NCBI GenBank assembly: GCA_019828595.1
Contig: JAHQRK010000021.1
Coordinates: 372,001 to 436,000, forward strand
Length of the DNA stretch: 64,000 bases
Origin: Aphanomyces cochlioides
Lineage: Eukaryota > Oomycota > Saprolegniomycetes > Saprolegniales > Verrucalvaceae
Reading direction: 5' to 3'
This document shows, in pieces, positions 12,749 through 23,757 of this stretch. The first letter of the stretch is position 1; every line of letters starts with the position of its first letter. The notes beneath the pieces are model-generated. The model searched no databases, was not told the origin of the DNA, and worked only from the letters and a program-made list of their open reading frames with translations. The translations under genes were made by a program, and so were the position numbers.

Positions 12749-13177
12749 GAAGGCACACGAAACAAAATCGGTCTTCCTCTATAAATTTATTCTCGAGATA
12801 ATTGACTTTGAAGTTTTTACCTTTTGAAAAATTATATTTGAGAAAAATCGAATTGAAAAATTGTTTTATACATGGAATTGTATGTGGCACTCACCTGTTT
12901 CAATCGATTTCTTCACTTTAAAAACGAGTTGTGATTAAGTATTGGGATCAATCAATAGAGCTAGAAAATCTGATTCTAAGCATGTATAAAACTCAAAATT
13001 GAAATATTCAAAATGGTGTGCCGATGGCGCTAGACATCGGCAAAATCTCTGTGAATACTTCGAAAGCCGGCATGCATCATGGCTCAAAATATAGTACTTG
13101 AAGTGCTTAACAACCTCACGGTCTTAACTCGAAAGTATCAAAATGGCAATAAGACCGATTTTGTTTTGTGTGCCTTC
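12749..13177. mobile_element. MITE with about 27-bp terminal inverted repeats
   Basis: Left end 12749-12775 begins GAAGGCACAC and ends AATCGGTCTT; right end 13151-13177 is its reverse complement with one mismatch (GAAACAAAA versus AAAACAAAA). Length 429 bp, no coding frame. The terminal block ATTTTGTTTTGTGTGCCTTC is repeated once more just outside, at about 13187-13206, so a second end or a tandem partial copy is present. Superfamily not assigned. Confidence 0.75.
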
Positions 13178-13209
13178 AATATCAAGATTTTGTTTTGTGT
13201 GCCTTCAAA

Positions 13210-13808
13210 TGAGACCCCGGCAAACAAAATGATTCATAGGCCATTTTTCGACTTTTGAGAAAATCAACTTTGAAGCCGGAGTACCACTCTGTTTTCCTCA
13301 TCCACTTCTTTTGAGAAATGGCCATAGAAAGAAATGGACATTAACTACAGAAATCATTATATTCCAGACAAAAGAACAAAATGAGTGATCAAGGTGGCAA
13401 TGGGTCGGCCTGGTGTGCTGAAGGCTCGGACGAGAGTGAATTTTGGATGACTCGACAGCTCTAGCGAAGACAATTTCATCCAAAATTTCGTCAAAATATT
13501 TTCCGGGTAATTCGGTTAAAAAATCTATTTTCTGTGTTTGAGCATCTTCCAGTGCGTTTCAAGCCAATCGGATGCCAGTATTCGATAGCCCATGCCGAAT
13601 ATTATCCAATGGTGTAAAGAAAACAATTTCGACAAAATTGAAAATTGCGGCATGGCGGTCATGCCGAAGGCGATATCTTCGTAACCACTACGACTTCTGG
13701 AGGTCTTAGACCATCAAAATGCAGCTGAAACAATGCTCTATCGCACTGCATAGCTAACTCGAACTTCAACAAAACCCCATAAGCATCATTTTGTCTGCCG
13801 GGGTCTCA
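13210..13808. mobile_element. MITE with 24-bp terminal inverted repeats
   Basis: The left end (13210-13233) begins TGAGACCCCGGCA. The right end (13785-13808) is its reverse complement with one mismatch. Length 599 bp, non-coding. It lies only 32 bp from the preceding MITE, so this is an insertion hot spot or a nested arrangement. Confidence 0.75.
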
Positions 13809-14165
13809 TGTATCCAAGATCAATTTATTAAATTGATCTTGGATATAAAATAGATCTCGCCAGCAACTCCGTCAAAATCATTGATAATACGGCAAATAAT
13901 CGAATAAATTATGTTTTATATCATTTTCTTGCATTAATGAACTAATCAAATCATCATATTCTGTGATTCAGCCAATCGTATTGATGAAAAAAATATTTTT
14001 AATCAATAAACAGGAAAGTACAATCATGGCTTTCTCTTTTGAGTTGAGCAGCTCAAGTTGGACGAGGCTTAACGCCATGAAAAACTACGACACTCGTAAG
14101 CATGATGATATGGTGGTAAGCACAACGTAATTATGCATGTGTACAAACAATATTAATTACAATAA

Positions 14166-15069
14166 GGGCGTGTTCGGAATGAAGTGGATTCACATGATTC
14201 TGACTCCCAAAAGTGGATTCCAGTGGGGTTAGGTGATGGAATCAACATTCGTCCGAACACGATTTGGAATCAACTGAATCATGTTTCTGGCCAGAATCCT
14301 GTTTTTGGAATATACCTCCATCCATGAACTCCATGTCGAGCCATGACGAAACCTTACAATATTATAATTCGAAGTATTACAAAATAGAGATCAATATTTC
14401 GCAAGCAATTCAAGCCGATGGACGAGCAAGACGACGACATTGTCCTGCTAGCATCTTCTATGGTAGCGGCGGCTGCTGCCATAGCCACTGAAGATGACAC
14501 TGACGATCGCAAGATGCCAACACCGCGATTTATCAAGCCAGCTTTGTCCTACGTTGACTTCTTAGATTTCCAAGCTCGGACCAATGTTCGTCGCTGAGGC
14601 CACTCCCATAACCTGATAGGTTTTGCAAAAAGCTGTAGTCATCCCAACCATTTTTCAAACGTCTCCTCTTTGACTGCAATTGAGCAGTCGAGGTCACTGA
14701 GGTGCCAGTGAAAGCACCAAGAACAGCAGTCCAGCCAGCTTTTCGAAGGTTTTTGCCACCAGATGCGATATGTTTCGCGTTGGCCGCTTGATCTTTGTAC
14801 GCTCCTATAAGACGGAGCTCGAGCTCCGCCGTCCAAGTGACTGCTGCACTCATGTCTTCCATTCCACAATTCAGAGTCAGTCATTTCAACAGCACATCGA
14901 AGTAATTTAATTCAACTACGTATTTATCGAAGTTTGATGGGCATACTAAAATCGTGTTCGACGCATGCTTCAGGTTAATTTTGAAAGTCCGGCCAGTCAC
15001 AAAACCAGAATCACGATTCGGGCCAAGTGGATTCCGTCCCAGAATCCTGTTTCTCGGTCGAACACGCCC
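14166..15069. mobile_element. Harbinger-type element, TAA target duplication
   Basis: The ends read GGGCGTGTTCG (14166) and CGAACACGCCC (to 15069). They are flanked on both sides by TAA (14163-14165 and 15070-15072), the TWA-type target duplication of PIF/Harbinger elements. Length 904 bp. It carries only a Myb/SANT-type DNA-binding frame (14533-14862, minus) and no DDE transposase, so it would depend on a partner element. Confidence 0.8.
14533..14862 (-). CDS. Myb/SANT-like DNA-binding protein of the Harbinger element
   Basis: 109 aa from the ATG at 14862. The pattern W-T-x-E-L-E-x-R-L then G-x-N-L-R-x-A-G-W, followed by QLQSKRRRLKNGWDDY and SGYGSG, fits the Myb/SANT-like domain of the second ORF of Harbinger elements, which binds the element ends and helps the transposase enter the nucleus. 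Short for that family. It may be complete or the remnant of a spliced gene. Confidence 0.6.
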   Translation of the reverse strand: MEDMSAAVTWTAELELRLIGAYKDQAANAKHIASGGKNLRKAGWTAVLGAFTGTSVTSTAQLQSKRRRLKNGWDDYSFLQNLSGYGSGLSDEHWSELGNLRSQRRTKLA

Positions 15070-15759
15070 TAATACTTCTGGGAGGTATTGTGCTTTTTGG
15101 GAAAATTTCCCAATTAGGCGCGGTTTGTTCAATCGTTCCAAATTTGTTTTAAGCCATTTGATTGGCTAATAATCCAACAATTTGACAAAATATGGTACTT
15201 TTTTTCGAATCAGCCAATGAAATCTATGGGATCGGTTTGCGGATCGATTTGCTGGCGCGATTCGATTGAGCACCAACCCAAAATTTGTATCAAATCGATA
15301 ATACTTCATTACAAATTTATTGCAAAGGGTACGACAGCATTATCTCCAGATTAATCAAGCGTCACAATGGTCCCAGAACGTAACCATGCTATATATTGTC
15401 TCTGAGGCTGCAAGCTGTATAGAGTTAGCACCTCGAAACTTACGATCGCCTTTGCTTTTGAGGGCATGGAGTTGGCCCAAATGAAATTATGGCAATGGCA
15501 ATAAAATTGTCAAAGTTCATAAGCCACACAATGCTCAAAATAGCTCCTGTTGTCTCATCGAGACTGAGAGAAAGAGAGTGGTGGCATGAACGACGGGCAG
15601 TAAAAGCTGGGATTCTGTCGCACATTGCACACTCCTCATTTTATTGTTTAATTATTAAGTACAATTGATTGACTCTCCTCTGCATTTCATCGAATCGCAC
15701 TCTCATGTGTAATGGTGTGGAGAGCTTTCTCTCTTTCGCATTCCCAAAAGAGCGCGCAA
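15070..15759. other. Intergenic, promoter side of FYVE gene C
   Basis: AT-rich, with several CCAAT/ATTGG boxes (about 15160-15215). No supported gene. An in-frame ATG at 15712 would extend gene C by 16 residues; it was not used because paralogues begin M-x-x-K/R-F-P. Confidence 0.5.
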
Positions 15760-18291
15760 ATGACGGGCGGAAAGTTTCCGCTGCCGCCAAACTTCTTTCG
15801 ATGTCCGCCGCTCACGGCAAACGAAACGGAGTACATGACAAGTCTTGCACGCAAGTCTCTCGTGGATCTTGTCCGACACTCGCGCGTTGATGGCGGGCCG
15901 ATCAAGTGGCATCTCGAGTCAGACGAGGCAGGACTGCAAATTTACTCGGGCGAAGATCCAACTGCACCATCTGAAATGAAATTCCTCTGCTCGACGACTG
16001 AAGTCATGGCCACGATAGATGAAGCTGCATCGCTATTTCGTCTTGAAACAACAGAACTCTTTCGCGAGTACTGCCGAATGTTTGCGAAGGATTTAATCGA
16101 CGCTGCATCTCTCTACACGCTCGCGATGCCAACTGAGCAGCATCCGCGCCATTACATTGGTGTAAAGTGGACGTGTTTGGAATCGCCATCGAGTTTGATT
16201 AAAAATCGCGATTGGTGCTACTTGGAGGTACAAAAGAGCCCCATGCTGCAACTTACACTCGATGCCATCTAGTGCCAAGACGACTTTGAGATGAATGGAC
16301 AACGAGGGTGGGCTCGCTCACTCAATTCGATAAAACTCCCATGCTGTCCAGACTTACAAAACTCGCTCGGTATCGTGCGTGCGTCATTTTATCGAACAGG
16401 TTACGTCTTCCTCGAAACGGATCGGCCAGGCTACCTGAAAGTTATCCACGCTATTCAAGTCGATTTGAAGGGCGCTGTTCCAAAGTGGGTTATCAATATG
16501 GCTATGAAGCGTCGTGCTCGCTCCATTGGTGAAATTGATCAATTTTTGCGCGAAAGACGGCTTCGTGGCGAAAAATTCCTCCTTGACCATGAGCTCGTGC
16601 CAAAAGCGACACGATCTAAGTGCTTTTTGTGCCACAAAAAGTTTGGCACATTCACAAAAAAACACAATTGCCGTGGATGTGGCGAGGTTGGATCGATGCC
16701 TTTTGCTGTCGTCTTATTGTGTTACTACTAGGTTGTCTGCAGCTCCTGTAGCAAGTTTTGGAACGTCGAAGTGAATGGTCATCATATACATTTGCGCATT
16801 TGCTCAGCTTGCTCGATCGGTTCATTCAACAAGGGCCTCCCCATGCCACAAACACTCGTTGATACATCTAGTGTCATGAGTAATGATCGTATCGGCGGCG
16901 TTGCCAGCGGTGCACGTTCCGCATTAGGTGCCACAGCTCCTCGCACTCGACCTGTATATCGCAACGTCGCCCGCGACGATATTGGCGTCCAAGCGCATTC
17001 AAAGTCATCTCCAGCTCCAGCCAAGCACCAATCTGCACCTGTGGAGTCCGCAGGTGTGACAGATCCTCCTCCTCGCCCTTCTCCCATCGAACCACGCAAT
17101 TTGAAAATTGGTGGCGGTTACCAAGGCTATCCAGCTCCTGCTCCCCCTTCATCTCGAAGATACCCTGACGATGACAGCAAAATGGAGCGAAGCCGAGGAG
17201 GATCGTACCCTCCGACTCCATACGACGAACCTGAGGACAACACCGAGTCGTTCCATAGCTATGCTCCGCTCAACGCCAAGAATCTCGAAGCATTCACACA
17301 GTACCACGGCCCTGCCAAACCTGTGCACTTCACAACTCAGCCTAAAGAAGTTGCCCCTCAGCCAGCTCCTGTCGTAAAAAGACCACCGCCATCCGCGGAA
17401 CTTGACCCTCGAGGGGCTCCTCAAGGTCACCCTCAAGGTTATCATAATGATCCACGGTACTATGGCTACGATCCTCGGTACCAAGATCCCCGCGACGATC
17501 CTCGCTATTACGATGACGGACGATACTACGACCCAAGAGGTGGTCCACCGCCTCCACGTGGCTACGATCCTCACTATGATCCTCGCTACGATCCCCGATA
17601 TGATCCTCGCTATGATCCTCGCTACTACAATGATTACAGATACCCGCCTCAACGAGGATATTACGATGGATATTATCCTGAGGACTACCGACGCGCCCCC
17701 CTTGGCGCTCCAGGTCCTCCTGGTGCCTCTGAACGATATGAAGTCGAAAATCCTCGCCGCTATGGACGTCCAGAAGATGAACATGACCCACGGCAACTCA
17801 GTGAAGAGGATGCCCCCCCTCCATCCAACAAAGGAGGTTATGAAGATGACAATGCTTCTTCAAGGGATGATGGGTACCCCCGTAGCCAAGATGGTGCTGG
17901 AGGTCACCGACGCTATGATGAAGATCCACGACGTGGTGGCTATCCTTATGGGCAGCACCGAGGCTACGAAGACGACTATCGTTATCGTCATCCAGCTCAG
18001 CAGCCAGGCGGTCCTCCTCCATCCAGACGGTACCCCGACGATTCGTCAAGCCGTATGTATCCTGGAGAAGATGATCAACGATTCAATGTCCCTCGCGTGG
18101 ATCCCAATGCCCCCATCGAGACATCTTCCCGCACAGAGTCGACTGATACTGACATGACGGCAGTCTTCAAGCAAATGGAACTCTTGGGGTTGAAACCAGC
18201 CGATGGGGAAAAGAGCCAACAACAACTTTTGGCTCTCTACAAACAACTACAAAGCATGAACTTGGAAGCCACTCCCCCGAAAGAACTGTGA
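15760..18291 (+). CDS. START-like / FYVE-finger protein C with DPRY-rich tail
   Basis: Three exons, 15760-16227, 16273-16686 and 16732-18291, both introns 45 nt; about 813 aa. Residues 1-156 are START-like (KFPLPPNFFRCPPLTANE..), ending RDWCYLEV at intron 1. Exon 2 is 414 nt, exactly the size of exon 2 in paralogue A. The FYVE-type finger has CFLC, CRGCGE, VVCSSC and CSAC. The basic motif is KKHNCR, so the lipid contact is degenerate. The tail is proline/tyrosine/arginine-rich with DPRYDPRYDPR repeats (about 17560-17640) and ends QLLALYKQLQSMNLE, shared with D and similar to B. Divergently duplicated with gene D about 1.5 kb downstream on the same strand. Role inferred: lipid-responsive adaptor. 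Confidence 0.9.
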
Positions 18292-19793
18292 GAGCGCTTT
18301 TGAATATTTTCTGCGTGCTGTATAGACACAAAACCCAACACAAACGTATAGTAACAGAGACCGCCCCCACATTTTCCAATCCAATGTGTATTGATCTTCC
18401 TGGGGCCCTGTCCTGGCCTTCCATCAAGCTACAAACTGTGGGAGAACAAACCATCGGAGGAAATTTATCGATCTCGGTTATGCAGGTGGAAACGACTAGT
18501 GCATTCTGCTCACCGCGAGCGGACATCAACTTCGCCGCTGATTTAGAAACCACATAGAGCCCGAAACTTCATAGATCGACTTGACATTCCTACGATGAAA
18601 CCAATGCGAGTACAAGCCAGCGTATGCTTTTTAGTCAGTTATGTCGTGGACAAAACACAAATTACAAATCGATGTGGACGTTGAGCCTTGGAGATGCATA
18701 AAGCCGCTCTTCGATCACAGCTATCGAATGTGTAACATTTAACAAACGCCTCCATGGATACCTTGAAAGGATAACTTCGAGACGATACAGAGTTGTCTAG
18801 TCTCATCCTCCAAGCGCTTCATCACAACGATGAATTGGCTTTACAGAGGGGGCGATGTGAGGAATATGGCAAGGTCGATTATTGTGCAAATCGTACGAGT
18901 GCGTTGTGTGGGCTTTATCGAAGTGACCTGCACATTGAATGCGAACAACTTGGATCATGCTCATGTCTTTTTTAGCTCCTCCATGTTCCCCCGACTCACC
19001 CTGTCTTCCACCTCTTTTAAATTGTACAACGGTTTTGGTTGTCTTTACAGCTTACCAGTTGGGGGAACGAGCTCCGACAATCTGCATTAGCTGGGTGGGG
19101 CTGTATCGACAAAAAGATCTATGTTTCGATCGTTCATACCTGAGCTTGGAATCTGTCATGCTGTCACGTGGCTGGATCAGTTTCCGAGTAGACAGGTTGC
19201 AGCACGTTACAACCTCGTTGTAATCCACAATCAAACAATCGCAGATCGAAGTCTCCACGACAACAATTGGACAACGGTATGAAACTTGTCGTCGAGACGA
19301 CGTCATGGTCTACGAACGACAGGAGTACAGGAGAGATCGATTCCAATGAGGTGGATGAGCTGGATGGATTGCATATCGATGACATCTTGTGAGAAAGTCC
19401 AAATACCCTTTTGTCCGGTATTTGTATGTTGTGGAGAGGTTTATGTCGCCAATAACGTCGGGTTTCTACGGTTCCACTAAACCTTCTCTGCATCAATCAC
19501 ATCGTATCTGTTGGGAATCAATTGAGTATTCGAAGGAGCGAGTAAACTATATTTAGCAGAGGCAAGAGCTGCATACACCGACCAGAGGTGTGATGGACAA
19601 AGGTGCATTCAAGTCGGAAAGTACAAATACCGGTTGATAGAATTTGATCATTTGGGATATTTGGCGCTAAATACCGGATTTTAAGATATATACCGGGTGT
19701 TTACATGTCCTGCGAAGTTCGAAGGGCATTGTATAACTCGCTCTCTTGCTGTCATTTGGGCATCTCTGATTGCGCGCGAAAGACGGCGCGGTG
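18292..19793. other. Intergenic between FYVE genes C and D
   Basis: No supported gene. Several frames of 60-110 codons occur on both strands (for example 19164-19496, minus) without recognisable motifs. TACCGGAT and TACCGGGT occur near 19670 and 19693, about 100-120 bp before gene D, and may be weak relatives of the CCGGAT promoter motif. Confidence 0.45.
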
Positions 19794-22700
19794 ATGATCA
19801 AGTTCCCAGTGCCGAACAACTTCTTCTACTGCCCGCCGCTTGGAGATGATGAAAAAGAACACCTCATTAAGATTGGAGAGAGCTCTCTGATTGATCTCGT
19901 GCGCAGTTCCAAGCTGCAAGATGGCATAATTCGATGGGAAATGGACTCGGACGAGAATGGCATTCAGATTTTCTACGGTGAAGATCCCAATGGACCGACC
20001 GAAGTGACTTTGTTGGCAAGTTCGACGGAAGTACTCGCAACTTTTGATGAAGTTGCAGCGCTCTTCCGCGTCGAGACTGCAGAAGAGTACCGAGAGTACA
20101 CGAAACTCTTTGCCAAGGATCTTCTTGATGCAGCCCATTTGTACTCAATTTCATCCCCGACGGAAGATCGACCGCGTCATTATATGGGCATTCGATGGAT
20201 AGTTCTCGGAAGTCCTTATCCTCTTGTAGCAAATCGTGACTATTGTTATCTTGAGGTAATTGCCAATTCTACGTTCAGTAGGTGAATGATCTGCATTAGT
20301 GTCAAGACGACTTTGAAATGAACGGCAAGCGTGGCTGGGGTCGCTCTCTCACGTCGATTAATCTTCCTTGTTGTCCAGATTTTTTCGGAACCTTGGGAAC
20401 AATCCGTGCCACGTTTATTAGGTCGGGCTTCGTCGTCCTGGAAGCAAAGCGACCTGGCTACCTCAAAATTATCCATGCTCTTCAGACAGATCTCAAAGGA
20501 AATGTACCTAAATGGGTTGTCAAGATTGGTATGAAGAAACGTGCTCGTACGATCGGCGACATTGACACCTATCTCCGGGAGCGGCGTCTGAGTTCAAGAC
20601 CATTTCTTCGTGAACACCAACTCGTACCAAAGGCATTGCGGTCCAAGTGCTACCTTTGCCAGTCTAAATTCGGTGCTTTATCTCTCAAGGCTCGATGCCG
20701 TAAGTGTGGTGAAGTCGTCTGTGGCAAATGCAATAAATATTGGGAAGTCGACACACCCCGTGGCCGAAAGGCTATTCGCGTTTGCTCTGCGTGCTCCATC
20801 ACTGGTGGTAGAGATATCACACTTTCAGAGTACGGTACTGGAGTCACTGCGTCAGAAATGTCTGGTAAGAGGCATTTCTTCTGTGTTCCTTACAATCTGA
20901 AGTAGACGAAAGATCCGAATCAAGCCATCCAGAGACACTCAACCAAACAGACATGGTATCTGTGTCCAGCTATGACCACCCACCAGACAACTATCCTGCC
21001 TCGAATGGACGCAATCAACAGCACCACAGCTCTCCAGCCATTCGCAGGGAAGAAACTTCGTCTAATGGCTCAAATCCTCCAAGTGTACGACGACAACCAC
21101 AACAACCACCCCCACGAGGCACTCCAGGCGTTCCGATCATTTATGGTTCATCAGGCCAACCAACCGAAATCACCCGTCCTCCCAATGGATCGAAAGCCTC
21201 ACAGCCAAAGGAGGACGCCAAGAAGCAAGATGATGACGATTTTGCTCCGCGCGAGAGCGAAGCTGAAAGTGACTCCATGAGTGCGTATTCAGAATATTCA
21301 CTCTACCAAGCGGGTCGTGCCCAACCGTTCAAACCAAAACTTGGTGAAATCAAGGAGATTAATCCTTACGAAAATGGCTTCCGACGTGGCCAGGCCCCAC
21401 CTCCACGATATGGGCAATACGAGGATCGCCCAGACAATGGCAATAACCTTCGTGGCCCCCCAGTGCGACCTCGAGACGTCTATGGTGACCGTCGCCAGTT
21501 TGACAATGTTGTGCGAGAGCAGTCCCAAGTGCCTCAAGTAGCCCGCGATATGCAAAGGAAACCTGTTCATGACATGGTTCCTTTGAATTCATCGGAAGAA
21601 CCCTTGGATCCAAACCGCCCTGCTCGCAATCCACCTAGCCCGCAAGTCAATCAAGACTCGTATCCGCCAAAACGACCGAGTGATTCTCAGGAAACAACCA
21701 AACCTTCCAAAGGCCAATCAGAGAATGTCCAGGGAGCTCCACCTCGACGCAAGGAAATAAGTCTAGATTCCCCCTTATCATCTCTTGATTCCAAACGCTC
21801 TGAAGAACCCCGAAAGCAGCCTCAGCAGTCTCAAGAAATTACAGTTGATTCAAAGGAATCCCACGTTGAACCTCAAAACACGCCTCCACCATCCTCTCAA
21901 GATTTTCCACGAAGTTCTCACGATATTCCCTACGTTCAGAAAGATGTGCAACGCGAATCTCCCCGGGACCTTCAACTTGATCCTCAAGATTCTGTCCGTG
22001 AATCCAACGAACTTCCTCTTGAACAGCCACAAGATCGTGGACTTCAAGGTGTTTCCCGTGAGATCCAAGGAAGCCCCTTCAACTCTCGTAATTTTTCCCG
22101 TGAATCTCTTGAATCTCTTGACCTTCCCCACGATCCTCGTGGCTTACCAGTTGATCCTCGTGAACTCCCCCGCGACCCTCGCGGCTTACCAATCAATCGT
22201 CGAGAACTTCCACTCGACCCTCGTGGTTTTCCAGTTGATCCTCGTGAACTCCCCCTCGACCCTCGCGGCTTACCAGTTGATCCTCGAGAACTCCCACGCG
22301 TCCCTCGTGGCTTTCCAGTTGATCCTCGTGAACTCCCCCGTGAACATCGCGGCTTACCAGTTGATCCTCGAGAACTTCCACGCGGCCCACGTGGTCTTCC
22401 AGTTGATCTCCGAGAACTTCCACGCGACCCTCGTGGCTTTCCAATTGATCCTCGAAGAGTTCCTCGCGACCCTCGTGGCTTTCCTGTGGATCCTCGGGAA
22501 CTACCTCGCGATCCTCGAGGTCGTGCCATGGATTTTGAAGACCTCCCGAGTGATCCGCGTGAAATTTCCCGCAGTCCCTTTGAAGAGGCTCGTCGTCCCG
22601 TCGATCCTCAAGGATTCCCACATGACCCTCGGGACTTGCCCCAAGATATCTCCAACAATCCTCAACATCTTGCACGTGGTCCTCATGAAGTACCAATGGA

Positions 22701-23736
22701 TCCTCGATTCTTTCGTGATCCTCGACAACCTCCACGTGACCCTAGTGAACTACCGCGTGATCCGCGTGATCCGCGTGAACAGGCCCGCGACCCCAGGCAG
22801 TTACCAAGCGATCCCCGTGAAGTAAATCGCGACATTCGTGAACAACCACGTAATCCACGTGAACAAGCCCGTGACCTCCGAGGACAACCTCTCGATCCAC
22901 GGGAGGTACCTCGTGAAATTCGCGAACCACAGTGGAATTCTCGAGATGTTCTGCATCGAGATCTACGTGGCCTTCCATTGGAATCACGTAGTTACCCAAT
23001 GGACTTCCGCAATCAACCACATGATTCTGGGAGTTATCCGATCGATCCGCGACGTGCTCCTCGTGAGTATGGGATTGACCCTCGCGATATTCCAGTTGAT
23101 TCTCGTGCTTATCCACGTGAATTTCCTGGCGGGCGGTACCCTCGAGAATATCAGATGGATCCTCGGTGGAATCCTCATGGATATCCTGCTGACCCTCGCA
23201 GGGGCCACGACCGCCGTGCCATTCCGAATAATGATCCTCGTTTCCCCAGAGACCCCCGCGACTTGCCAAGCGACGGAGGCAAGTTCCCCTTGGATCAACC
23301 CGTGGACCCCCGTCAAATCGACAACAGGCCTCAAGTCGACGAATTCCCATCTCGAAACCTCCGTCCCGAGTACGATGGACGAGACTATCCTTACACCCGC
23401 GAGGCTGGGTGGAATCAACCCCGAGATTATTATGGCCGTGATCCTCGCGACTATCCTCGAGACATACCTTATGATCGTGATCGACGCGATTATCCCAGCG
23501 ACCACTATCCTCGCGATGATCCTGCATACAATCCTAATGTCCGAGCAGGCCGTCGAGGATCAAGGGAAGACGCACGGCCTGAATCCATCGATGGTGGCAG
23601 TGTCAAGGCTGAATCGATCCACGATGAAGTGGCCAAAGCGATACAGGCTTTGAAAGGCGAGCAAAATCCCGATCCTCAACAGCTTCTAGCGCTGTACAAA
23701 CAGCTCCAACAGATGAATCTCGAAGGAGCCAACTAA
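19794..23736 (+). CDS. START-like / FYVE-finger protein D with giant DPR-repeat tail
   Basis: Three exons, 19794-20255, 20300-20864 and 20906-23736, introns 44 and 41 nt; about 1,285 aa. START-like part KFPVPNNFFYCPPLGDDE.., intron 1 after CYLEV as in the paralogues. FYVE-type finger entirely within exon 2: CYLC, CRKCGE, VVCGKC and CSAC. The basic motif is LKARCR, the most degenerate of the four. Intron 2 here lies after the finger, not inside it. The tail is about 900 residues of low complexity. At about 22120-22540 (roughly residues 735-875) a 12-14-residue unit of the type L-P-x-D-P-R-E/G-L-P is repeated many times. Later parts are richer in YPRD. The C-terminus ends QQLLALYKQLQQMNLE. The stop is only 21 bp from the convergent kinase gene. 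Confidence 0.9.
22120..22560 (+). repeat. Coding minisatellite (L-P-x-D-P-R units)
   Basis: Tandem units of about 36-39 bp, with the core GTTGATCCTCGTGAACTCCC followed by CGCGACCCTCG and GGCTT. Units differ mostly at third positions but stay in frame, encoding alternating RELPRDPRG and LPVDP blocks. Irregular weaker units continue to about 23560. Confidence 0.85.
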
Positions 23737-23757
23737 GTGTAACATTTCGATGTATTT

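Noticed and set aside
22044..22529. Long antisense frame rich in RGSRGSSRGSTGKP opposite the DPR repeat
   Set aside because: A by-product of the repeat composition on the other strand of a well-supported gene.
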